Shown in pieces: positions 14,213-20,741 of a DNA stretch of 20,741 nt. A program made the position numbers and the translations under genes. The notes under the pieces were generated by a model. It saw nothing but the letters and a program-made list of their open reading frames with translations. It was not told the DNA's origin and ran no database searches. Position 1 is the stretch's first letter. Each line of letters begins with the position of its first letter. The stretch is from Christensenella sp. UBA1782 (GTDB taxonomy: Bacteria; Bacillota; Clostridia; Christensenellales; DTU072): contig DCGI01000017.1 of the NCBI GenBank assembly GCA_002315475.1, positions 30,019 through 50,759 on the forward strand, read 5' to 3'.

Positions 14213-16501
14213 TTATAAAAACGGATAAAAGATGTTAAACATAAAGCCCAGTCCCGCTTCATAGAGGGCGAACAGGATCAAAGGGGTACAAATCGTAAAG
14301 ATAATAAATCCTGCCGAAAAGGTGTACCATATCTCTCGGTTTTTCATTCGTTTTATGCGACGGTTTTCCATGCCGGCGACGGAATAACTGTAAAACTCTT
14401 CTTGCCGAGAACGGTATAGGGAAGCGATGTTGTTGCCCATGCCGATGATGGAAAAAACGGACACAATCGTCAGAAAGAACAGTCCGCAGTCGGCATAGTA
14501 GACGTTGGAAGCAAGGGCTGTCTCTTTGACGTCCTCTAAGACGAGGACGGTGGAAAGATCGTCCGACGTCGCTTTTTTCAGATTTTGACAGAGTAGTTCT
14601 CGGTCGTAGTTTTCTTTTGCGGTGATGAGCCTTTGAGAATACGGTATGCCCCAGTATTCCGCGTCAAAGACGACGAACCCGCCGTTACAGGCGATGGTGT
14701 CGGTCAGTACGAAATCCATTTGTTTTCCGCCGAGTTTCATCGTAAAGGTATCCCCGATTTCGATATGGTATTTCGTGGCAAGCGGTTCGTTCATATAAGC
14801 GGCATTGCCTTGGGGCAGGGTTTGGATGCCCATACGTTCGCTAAGACAGGAAAGGTCGTCCGTCGACAGCAGGATGACGTATTCGTCGTCGGCATAAGGA
14901 ATCCCTTCGTACAGAACGTTGGAGACGGAACGGACGCCGTCGATCTCTCGCAGCGTCTCCGTTTCTACGGTTTGATCGGTATAAAGGAAGTCGCCGATGA
15001 TAAATTCACGATAGAACGAAACGATACGGAACATAACCGCTATTAAGAACAGTACGATAAAGATCATGGTAAAAAACAGGGTGGAAATGCCCGTCGTATT
15101 GGCGAGGGTAGGCATACGGCGTACGTTTTTACAGGCGTATCGTGTTTCGGGACGTAGATTCTTCTTATGTAAAAAGAAGGCAGGAAGCGGTCGGCAAGAA
15201 TCTCTTCCGAGAAAGAACAAACCGCAAAACAGGAAAAACAACGCAACAATGGCGGGAATAAACTTGTCGGAATCCCGTTCGAGTATTGCCCAAAGTAAGA
15301 AAAGTAAAAAGAAAACAACACAAACAAGCAGGAGTACGGGGAATTGCATTTGCTGTTTTGGTCGTTTCTTTTTGCGTGCGTTTTTCTTTTGCAGAATGGA
15401 AAAGAATCGATACAAAAACAAACCGAATTGTGATGCGGTGAAGACCAATCCGATGGAAAGGACGGCATTGCCGACCGAAAAACCCGATTGATTATGAACG
15501 AGAGAACAGGAGGTAATCAGTATTTCTTCCAAAGGCAAGGCTACTACGCATCCCAAAGCAGAACCGATAACGGCGTATAAAGCGATTTCCGCCATCGAAA
15601 GGAGATATAAAACCGATGGTCTTGCCCCCACGCAAGCAAGAAGAAAGGTCTCTTCCTGCCGTTGTTTGGCAAGAATGTTGCAGCAGCAATAGATGACCAA
15701 TACGACGAAAAGAACGGTAATCAAGACCATGATGAGGAACAATTCTTCGGAAGCGTACATGGTGTTTGCCGAGCGGTACCTCGAAATAATGGAAAACGTG
15801 GGGAACATGACGTTTAAGTCTTCCAGTACGGCATCGGTATCGTCGTGCGCGTGAACAAAGACGGTACCGGCTATCGGGAAATCGTATTCGTTAAAGGCGG
15901 GGAAAATATATCCGTCCGTCAAGATTTCCGCCAAAGACGTATAGTCTATCAACATGCCGTAGGAATTCAAAAAGGAATACTTTGCGATGCCGTAGACGGT
16001 GTAGGTTTTGGTATATCCCGCCACCGAAAGGGTTATGGTGTCTCCCGTTTTACGATGTAAAGCGGCGGCTTTTTCTTCGGTAAGGATACAAGCGGAAGAA
16101 CGTTTATCTTCTTCAATCCGTACTTCCTCTTGCAAATACAGCGGAAAAATGGCGGCGTAGTCCTCAAAATCGGTAACGCATACCGTCAGCATGGTGTTGT
16201 CTTCGGTATAGATCGGCAGACCGAGAATACCGCAAATGTCGGCACGTTCCCCAAAATACTCCTGTGCGGGACGGACGGGAATAAATCGGTCGGAAAGCAC
16301 GTTGCTGTTCAGACGGAAATCACTCGAGCCCAACGCAATTTGGTTTTGATAGTCCAGTTCGTTTTGAATACCGTTTTGTACGTTTAGGACGGTGATGCAG
16401 GTCGCTACCGCCGTCATGATGACAAAAACCAACAAAAAGGGCTGGAACGGTCGTTTTTTTATACTCGTGAATAAATGCTTAAAAAAAAGTCGTTTGTCCA
16501 T
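14213..16501 (-). CDS. FtsX-family permease, second of three tandem paralogues
   Basis: 762 residues from ATG 16501 (MDKRLFFKHLF), with AGAGGG just before it, overlapping the upstream stop; a GTG at 16516 would add five residues and lacks support. It shares the full layout of its neighbours: KKRPFQPFLL plus span, external domain with NSNVLSDRFIPV, VIYCCCNILAKQRQEETFL, ACVGARPSVL, K/R-rich linker (KKNARKKKRPKQQ), paired spans, second external domain, and SLYRSRQEEFYSYSVAGM. It begins 7 bases after the previous stop, consistent with translational coupling. The three spans after the linker plus a short hydrophobic tail (GFMFNIFYPFL) are fewer than in the usual four-span FtsX half. No ATP-binding motifs are present. 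Confidence 0.85.
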   Translation of the reverse strand: MDKRLFFKHLFTSIKKRPFQPFLLVFVIMTAVATCITVLNVQNGIQNELDYQNQIALGSSDFRLNSNVLSDRFIPVRPAQEYFGERADICGILGLPIYTEDNTMLTVCVTDFEDYAAIFPLYLQEEVRIEEDKRSSACILTEEKAAALHRKTGDTITLSVAGYTKTYTVYGIAKYSFLNSYGMLIDYTSLAEILTDGYIFPAFNEYDFPIAGTVFVHAHDDTDAVLEDLNVMFPTFSIISRYRSANTMYASEELFLIMVLITVLFVVLVIYCCCNILAKQRQEETFLLACVGARPSVLYLLSMAEIALYAVIGSALGCVVALPLEEILITSCSLVHNQSGFSVGNAVLSIGLVFTASQFGLFLYRFFSILQKKNARKKKRPKQQMQFPVLLLVCVVFFLLFLLWAILERDSDKFIPAIVALFFLFCGLFFLGRDSCRPLPAFFLHKKNLRPETRYACKNVRRMPTLANTTGISTLFFTMIFIVLFLIAVMFRIVSFYREFIIGDFLYTDQTVETETLREIDGVRSVSNVLYEGIPYADDEYVILLSTDDLSCLSERMGIQTLPQGNAAYMNEPLATKYHIEIGDTFTMKLGGKQMDFVLTDTIACNGGFVVFDAEYWGIPYSQRLITAKENYDRELLCQNLKKATSDDLSTVLVLEDVKETALASNVYYADCGLFFLTIVSVFSIIGMGNNIASLYRSRQEEFYSYSVAGMENRRIKRMKNREIWYTFSAGFIIFTICTPLILFALYEAGLGFMFNIFYPFL

Positions 16502-16508
16502 TTTCCCT

Positions 16509-18812
16509 CTACACAAACAGCCAAAAGATATTCATGGTGAAGCCTAAGGCACATTCGTACATGGTGGCGAGAATCCATCCTAAAAGAAAGACGAATACGA
16601 GAAAACCGACGATAAAAGCGTAAAGAATTTCGATGGCTTTCATTTTGCGAAGGTAAGTTTTACTCATACCCGCTATCGAATAGCTGTAAAACTCTTCTCG
16701 GCGGGAGCGGTAACTGGAAAGAATATTGTCCGCCATGCCGATAAAGGAGAAAATCGTGATAAAAATCAAGATAAAATAGCCGCAGTTTATGTAATAGCTG
16801 TTAAACCGAATCTGTTTTTGCAAATCGGTCGTTTTGATGACGGTGGCGGTACTGAGGGACAAAGTCGTCATAATGTTTTCGTATAATACTTTTTGGTCGA
16901 ATCCCTCTTCTCCGTCTACCACCTGATAGGCGTACGGTATATCGTAATAGTCGGGATTGATAAAAATCAAATAGGCGTTTAATTCCAACGGGCGAGCGTA
17001 GACGAAGGTAAACGTCCGATTGCCGACGGTAAGTTCAAACTCGTCTCCTTCTTTCAAATGATACCGATTGACGATGGGTGCGCCGATATAAGCCTCGTTT
17101 CCCTGCGGTAATTCCTCAAAACCCAAGTGTTCGGAAAAAGCGGCTTTATTGTCGGTACCGATGAGCCGAATCTCGTCTTCGAGGAACGGTAGGGTTTCTT
17201 GCAGGACGTTATACACGTCTTTTACCCCCTCCGTTTCTTGCAGGGCGGAAACTTCTACGGTAGAATTGGCGATAAAATAATCCCCTTGTAAAAAGTTCCA
17301 ACCTAAGTTTAACGTACTGGACGTACCGATAATCAAATAGACGATTACGAAGATGACGGTGCAGAAGAGGGTAAATATTGCCGACGTATTGCTCAGCGTT
17401 TCCACGTTTCTGGCGTTTTTATAGGCGTATACGGAAAACGGTTTCAGCTTTTTGTTTTTGAGTAGCAGTTTCGGGAACACCTTGCACCCTTCCTTCCCCG
17501 ATAAAAAGAGGAAAAAGGCAAGCCCGAGGAAGGAGCCGACGCCGACCAACCATTTCGGCGTGGAAACGGGCAGGAAGACGGTAACAAGCAACAGACCGAG
17601 AGTCAATATCCCGAAAACAAACCAAAGGATACGGGAAAGATTGGCTTTTTTCGTAACGGTTTTTTTCTTGCGAATTTTTCTTTTCTTGATTTCCGAAAGT
17701 AAAATAAACAAAAGCAAGCTCATTTCCGCCGCCAAGAGTATGGAGAAGACCGAAATAAGAATACTGTCCCAATAGAAAGCCGGTTGACAGTGTTCCAGAC
17801 GGCAGTAAGAAATCATGAAAGAGTTTAAGGGATAGGATAGGAAAATCCCTCCGATGCTTCCGATCAACCAATACAGAGCGATTTCCGCCATAGATACGGC
17901 GTTGAGACTTCTCGGTCGCGCACCCACGCAGGAAAACAGAAAGGTTTCTTCCGTCCGTTGTACCGAAATGATGTGGCAACAACAGTAGATAACCAAGACC
18001 ACGAAAACGAGGGACGCCAAAATCATCATGATGAAGAACTCTTGCATACTGTACATTTCGGTGCGTAGATCCTCGCCGGTATGTATCGTCATATCGGGAT
18101 ATAAACTCGTCAATATGTCGTATACTTCGTCGTCATTCCCGTGGGTTTTTACGTACAGATTACTGGACAAGGGGATATCGTTATCGATAATGGCGGCGTA
18201 AACGGCATAGTCCGATTGCGACAATAAAATTTTCGTGAAGGAAGAAATGTCGACCAAAATGCCGTACGTGTTTTGAATGGGATATTGCGTAATGCCGCAA
18301 ACGACGTACTCCGCTTCGAGATCGAACAAAGAAACGGTTATCGTGTCCCCGACGGCAAGATGATAGGTGTCGGCGGTTTCTTGAGAAATAATGCAGGAGG
18401 AGTCCAGATTTTCGTCCGTCATGTAAGCTTCGTCGAGTAGATACAGAGGGAAAAGACAACCGATTTCGGAAAATTCACTGACCGCACCGTATAAAAAGTC
18501 CTCGTCGTTTCCCACGAACATCGGGGTGCTCAATACACCGCAAACGTCGGCTTTGCCTTGCAAATTTCGGCGTGCCTCGTTTATCATGATGAAACGGGAT
18601 TCGGAGAGGGCGTTCGGTTGCACGACGAAGTCGCTTTCGCCGTAAGCCAAATTGTTGGAGTAGTCAAGCTCGTACGTTATGTTGGTTTGTACGTTCAATA
18701 TGGAAATACAGACGGCTACGGCAAAAAAGATGACAAGAGTTAAAAGAAAAGGCTGTAAGGGCCTTTTCCGAATACTTAAAAACAAATGTTTGAAGAATAA
18801 CTTGCTTGCCAT
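16509..18812 (-). CDS. FtsX-family permease, first of three tandem paralogues
   Basis: 767 residues from ATG 18812 (MASKLFFKHLF); the ribosome site is weak (AAGAAA). Spans are predicted at about 21-40, 258-282, 308-328, 349-372, 393-413, 419-437, 475-496, 667-690 and 722-745. Two external domains (41-257 and 497-666) are probably the substrate- or partner-binding parts. The cytoplasmic coupling segments are SVQRTEETFLFSCVGARP and SSYRSRREEFYSYSIAGM. The linker at 374-390 is extremely basic (KKRKIRKKK). This family includes MacB/LolC/BceB-like subunits for lipoprotein or peptide export or sensing, and I cannot choose among them. It leads the three-permease operon, with its own promoter candidate directly after the chagasin-like gene. 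Confidence 0.85.
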   Translation of the reverse strand: MASKLFFKHLFLSIRKRPLQPFLLTLVIFFAVAVCISILNVQTNITYELDYSNNLAYGESDFVVQPNALSESRFIMINEARRNLQGKADVCGVLSTPMFVGNDEDFLYGAVSEFSEIGCLFPLYLLDEAYMTDENLDSSCIISQETADTYHLAVGDTITVSLFDLEAEYVVCGITQYPIQNTYGILVDISSFTKILLSQSDYAVYAAIIDNDIPLSSNLYVKTHGNDDEVYDILTSLYPDMTIHTGEDLRTEMYSMQEFFIMMILASLVFVVLVIYCCCHIISVQRTEETFLFSCVGARPRSLNAVSMAEIALYWLIGSIGGIFLSYPLNSFMISYCRLEHCQPAFYWDSILISVFSILLAAEMSLLLFILLSEIKKRKIRKKKTVTKKANLSRILWFVFGILTLGLLLVTVFLPVSTPKWLVGVGSFLGLAFFLFLSGKEGCKVFPKLLLKNKKLKPFSVYAYKNARNVETLSNTSAIFTLFCTVIFVIVYLIIGTSSTLNLGWNFLQGDYFIANSTVEVSALQETEGVKDVYNVLQETLPFLEDEIRLIGTDNKAAFSEHLGFEELPQGNEAYIGAPIVNRYHLKEGDEFELTVGNRTFTFVYARPLELNAYLIFINPDYYDIPYAYQVVDGEEGFDQKVLYENIMTTLSLSTATVIKTTDLQKQIRFNSYYINCGYFILIFITIFSFIGMADNILSSYRSRREEFYSYSIAGMSKTYLRKMKAIEILYAFIVGFLVFVFLLGWILATMYECALGFTMNIFWLFV

Positions 18813-18833
18813 GATTTCTTTGTAATATTATAT

Positions 18834-18862
18834 ATAATAATATTTTTTATAAAAAAAGTCAA
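18834..18862 (-). promoter_or_regulatory. Promoter candidate for the permease operon
   Basis: Minus-strand TTGACT (18862-18857), a 17-base spacer and TATTAT (18839-18834), 21 bases before the ATG of the first permease. The -35 overlaps the stop codon of the chagasin-like gene. A second TATAAT at 18832-18827 sits too far from a -35 but may contribute. Confidence 0.6.
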
Positions 18863-19170
18863 TACTTAACGCTTTGAATTTTACCGGAAACCACCGTAAC
18901 CGTCAATTTTTTGGTTTCGGCGGGGCCGAGATCCCAAGTTCTCCGATAAAACAACGTGACGGTTTCGACGCCGTCTTTGACGGGAAGAAAGGTAAACTGT
19001 CGTCTGCCGCCGGCACCGACGATGGTGGCGGAAGGATAGGGCGGGAAAAAGACCGAATAAACCGAAAGAATTTCGGGATCTTTTTGACAGAGCCAACGAT
19101 AGCCCGTCGTAGGATTCTCGGGCAAGGTAACCACCAACTTTTCTTCGGAGAACGTAAAAAAATCATCCAT
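18859..19170 (-). CDS. Chagasin-like (I42 family) cysteine protease inhibitor
   Basis: 103 residues with all three inhibitory loops of the chagasin fold: N19-PTTGYRW-26 (family NPTTGYxW), G52-AGG-55 followed by QFTF (family GxGGxxxF), and YRRTWD at 75-80 (family YxRPWE, with Thr in place of Pro). Length and loop order match the family. These proteins block papain-like cysteine proteases by inserting the three loops into the active-site cleft. There is no signal peptide, so the target would be intracellular unless secreted by another route. The ATG at 19170 has no Shine-Dalgarno, and a TATACT lies six bases upstream. It is followed after 46 bases by the permease operon on the same strand and faces a divergent LysR gene. 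Confidence 0.85.
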   Translation of the reverse strand: MDDFFTFSEEKLVVTLPENPTTGYRWLCQKDPEILSVYSVFFPPYPSATIVGAGGRRQFTFLPVKDGVETVTLFYRRTWDLGPAETKKLTVTVVSGKIQSVKY

Positions 19171-19176
19171 AAAAAA

Positions 19177-19182
19177 AGTATA
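19177..19182 (-). promoter_or_regulatory. Candidate -10 of the chagasin-like gene (possible leaderless start)
   Basis: Minus-strand TATACT six bases before the ATG at 19170, with no ribosome binding site in between. No convincing -35 is visible. Use of this element would give an mRNA starting at or next to the start codon. Confidence 0.35.
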
Positions 19183-19204
19183 GCATAAAAAACAAAAAGA
19201 TGGT

Positions 19205-19230
19205 ATACTGTTCTTATAAAAAAACAGTAT
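19205..19230. promoter_or_regulatory. 8-bp dyad in the divergent lysR/chagasin-like intergenic region (candidate operator)
   Basis: ATACTGTT (19205-19212) and AACAGTAT (19223-19230) form a perfect inverted repeat with a 10-base A/T-rich centre. The left arm overlaps a plus-strand TATACT (19204-19209) that could be the lysR -10, and the dyad lies upstream of the chagasin-like gene's start. Position and symmetry suit a LysR-type site that represses its own gene and controls the divergent one. Confidence 0.45.
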
Positions 19231-19283
19231 TTTCGGAAAAAATTTTTTCTTTTGCGGGCGTTATTCGAAAACGAGGAGGTTGT

Positions 19284-20213
19284 ATGAATATTTTATACCT
19301 GAAATATGCGGTGGCGGTAGCCAAAGCCGGCTCGTTCAGCAAAGCCGCCGAAGCTCTTTGCATCGTGCAGCCCAATCTTTCCCGAGCGATTAAAGAATTG
19401 GAACGGGATCTCAATATCACCATATTCGAACGCAGTCCCAAAGGCATTTTTTTAACGCCCGACGGCGAAAAATTGATTCAGTACGGAAAGCATCTTCTGC
19501 GGGAAATCGATAACGTGGAGAGCATTTTTAAGGATAATTCGGAAGAAAAAAAGCGTTTTTCCATTTCGGTACCTCGTGCAAGTTATATCGGCGACGCTTT
19601 TTCGAGATTTTCTCTCTCCGTCTGTCAGGAAAGCAACGTGGAAATTCTTTATAAAGAAACCAATGCCCTCCGAGCCATCCGAAACATCGAGGAAGAAAAC
19701 TATAATCTGGGTATTCTGCGCTACGGCGAAACCTACGAAAAACACTATCGGCAACTGTTGGAAGAAAAAGGATTTCACGGCGAATTGGTGACCGAGTTTA
19801 AGTACGTCCTTTCCATGAGCAAGGAGAACCCCCTTGCTTCGCTACCCGAAATTCACTTTTCCGACTTGGAAAAGTATATCGAAATCGCTCACGCCGATCC
19901 GTACGTGCCTTCTTTGCCGATGGCGGCGGTACGGAAAGAGGAACTTCCCGATAATATCAAAAGAAGAATCTTTGTCTTTGAACGGGCGAGCGAATACGAA
20001 GTGCTTTCTCGAAACACAAGTACCTTTATGTGGGTTTCTCCCACTCCGCAGGAAACAATGGACAGATACGGTCTTGTTCTGCGCGTCTGTAACGAGAATA
20101 AAAAAAGATATAAAGACGTGATGATTTATAAAAGAGATTATAAATTATCCGATTTGGACAAGGATTTTATCAAAGAATTGAATTATTCCAAAAAAAATTG
20201 CTTTAACGCTTGA
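19284..20213 (+). CDS. LysR-family transcriptional regulator
   Basis: 309 residues from ATG 19284, four bases after AGGAGG (19274-19279); an in-frame extension to 19200 has no ribosome site and adds residues the family lacks. Residues 1-60 are the winged helix-turn-helix (YAVAVAKAGSFSKAAEAL, QPNLSRAIKELE, IFERSPKGIFLTPDGE). From about 90 to 300 lies the periplasmic-binding-protein-like effector domain. It is transcribed divergently from the chagasin-like gene, and a dyad in the shared region is a plausible binding site. It also precedes adhE by 159 bases on the same strand, so regulation of adhE is possible. The inducer cannot be told from sequence. Confidence 0.9.
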   Translation: MNILYLKYAVAVAKAGSFSKAAEALCIVQPNLSRAIKELERDLNITIFERSPKGIFLTPDGEKLIQYGKHLLREIDNVESIFKDNSEEKKRFSISVPRASYIGDAFSRFSLSVCQESNVEILYKETNALRAIRNIEEENYNLGILRYGETYEKHYRQLLEEKGFHGELVTEFKYVLSMSKENPLASLPEIHFSDLEKYIEIAHADPYVPSLPMAAVRKEELPDNIKRRIFVFERASEYEVLSRNTSTFMWVSPTPQETMDRYGLVLRVCNENKKRYKDVMIYKRDYKLSDLDKDFIKELNYSKKNCFNA

Positions 20214-20267
20214 TTGTTATTTGTCGTTATTTCTGTATTTTCGCGATGAAATTGCGAATTATTTGCT

Positions 20268-20289
20268 ATTATATCAAAAAAGATATAAT
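20268..20289. promoter_or_regulatory. 8-bp AT-rich inverted repeat upstream of adhE
   Basis: ATTATATC (20268-20275), AAAAAA, GATATAAT (20282-20289), a perfect dyad in the lysR-adhE gap. No T-run follows, so it is not a standard terminator; it may be a regulator site. No clear Rex-type motif (TTGTTA...TAACAA) was found in the gap. Confidence 0.35.
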
Positions 20290-20328
20290 GAAAAATAAAA
20301 AAAGTATTATGTAAAATTTTTCGGCGTT

Positions 20329-20336
20329 GCTATAAT
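20329..20336 (+). promoter_or_regulatory. Extended -10 promoter of adhE
   Basis: TG-C-TATAAT at 20328-20336, a consensus -10 with the TGn extension, about 36 bases before the ATG. The -35 region is poor, which an extended -10 can tolerate. Confidence 0.6.
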
Positions 20337-20372
20337 GAAAGTATTAGCTTAAAAAAGGAGTGAAAAGTCATT

Positions 20373-20741
20373 ATGGACGAACCGATTTATACGATTGTCG
20401 ACAGTGTGGAAACGCTGGAAAAGGCGATCGAAACCGTAAAAAAAGCACAAAAAATTTTTGCGGAATATACCCAAGAACAGGTAGACAAAATCTTTTTTGC
20501 CGCCGCTTGCGCCGCCGACAAAGCAAGGATTCCGCTGGCACGCATGGCGGTGGAAGAAACGGGCATGGGCATCGTGGAAGATAAAGTCATCAAAAATCAC
20601 TATGCCGCCGAATACATTTATAACAAGTACCGCTACGAAAAGACCTGCGGCGTGTTGGAAGAAGACAAAGCCTACGGCATCAAAAAGATAGCAGAGCCTA
20701 TCGGCATTATCGGGGCGGTAATTCCGACGACCAACCCCACC
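20373..20741 (+). CDS. adhE: Bifunctional acetaldehyde-CoA/alcohol dehydrogenase AdhE (3' partial)
   Basis: The first 123 codons from ATG 20373, cut by the window's right edge, with AAGGAG at 20355-20360. The translation follows the N-terminus of AdhE closely: KAQKIFAEYTQEQVDKIF, ARIPLARMAVEETGMG, IVEDKVIKNHYAAEYIYN, EKTCGVLEED and IAEPIGIIGAVIPTTNPT. This is the aldehyde dehydrogenase half, which reduces acetyl-CoA to acetaldehyde with NADH; the iron-dependent alcohol dehydrogenase half would follow outside the window. In fermenters it regenerates NAD and makes ethanol, assembling into filaments (spirosomes). The catalytic Cys lies beyond the visible part. Confidence 0.93.
   Translation, partial: MDEPIYTIVDSVETLEKAIETVKKAQKIFAEYTQEQVDKIFFAAACAADKARIPLARMAVEETGMGIVEDKVIKNHYAAEYIYNKYRYEKTCGVLEEDKAYGIKKIAEPIGIIGAVIPTTNPT

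Noticed and set aside
14197..14262. 22-residue N-terminal extension of the third permease
   Set aside because: It overlaps the previous gene, and the paralogues start at the equivalent M-x-x-K-FFKHLF motif.
14213..16501. YADD sequence in the second permease, reminiscent of the reverse transcriptase YxDD motif
   Set aside because: It lies in the external domain of a clear FtsX permease with no other reverse transcriptase motif; it is a chance match.
19200..19283. 28-residue N-terminal extension of the LysR protein
   Set aside because: It has no ribosome site, while AGGAGG sits four bases before the ATG at 19284, where the family's helix-turn-helix begins.
20214..20372. Rex operator in the adhE promoter region
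   Set aside because: I looked for the TTGTTA-type inverted repeat usual for Rex and found none; only an unrelated AT-rich dyad is present.
1..20741. CRISPR arrays, tRNA or rRNA genes, insertion sequences
   Set aside because: No regularly spaced repeats, cloverleaf sequences, ribosomal RNA segments or transposase-like proteins were seen.

Overview
The window looks like a chromosomal segment of an anaerobic member of the Bacillota, most likely an uncultured gut Clostridia lineage. This rests on strong AGGAGG ribosome binding sites, sigma-A type promoters, moderate GC, an AdhE start resembling the fermentative enzyme, and several families typical of gut Clostridia (TIR/DUF6273 proteins, FliB-like methylase, GH127, GxGYxYP, FtsX-like permeases). 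I cannot place it to species.

Layout. Bases 1-3685 (+): a large surface receptor-like gene, cut at the window's left edge and broken by one missing base near 2127. Repaired, it reads: cytoplasmic TIR domain, proline/lysine-rich linker, one membrane span, Listeria-Bacteroides (InlB-type) repeat, DUF6273 domain, two MBG-like repeats, a short Cys cluster and a second DUF6273 domain. Bases 3686-4085 are non-coding and hold a nested hairpin, a rho-independent terminator and two further palindromic structures. 4086-5138 (+): FliB/YkgJ-type cysteine-cluster protein, converging with and overlapping by 4 bases a two-gene minus-strand operon (9077 to 5135) of a membrane-anchored GxGYxYP protein and a GH127 beta-L-arabinofuranosidase-like enzyme. 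9454-11472 (+): a membrane-anchored coiled-coil protein with three YjbR/MmcQ-like repeats. 11618-11821 (+): a small acidic protein lying between two almost identical terminators. 18812 to 11902 (-): three tandem paralogous FtsX-type permeases without an ATPase, preceded by a chagasin-like protease inhibitor (19170-18859, -). Divergent from it is a LysR regulator (19284-20213, +), followed by the start of adhE (20373 to the window end).

The most interesting signal is at the 3' ends of the two DUF6273 copies. Their cores are almost identical (three differences in 224 bases). A stretch of about 60 bases just after the WWLRSP motif differs at 25 positions. All 15 changed codons are nonsynonymous, 23 of the 25 changes are at codon positions 1 and 2, and the adenine-free codons are unchanged. 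This is the expected footprint of adenine-directed mutagenesis by a diversity-generating retroelement (DGR) at two variable regions in one protein. No reverse transcriptase or template repeat is visible here, so they would have to lie outside the window. If correct, the protein is a TIR-signalling membrane receptor with a hypervariable lectin-like ectodomain.

The rest is ordinary accessory or metabolic content: arabinoside breakdown, a membrane permease cluster possibly under the LysR regulator, and fermentative alcohol/aldehyde metabolism.
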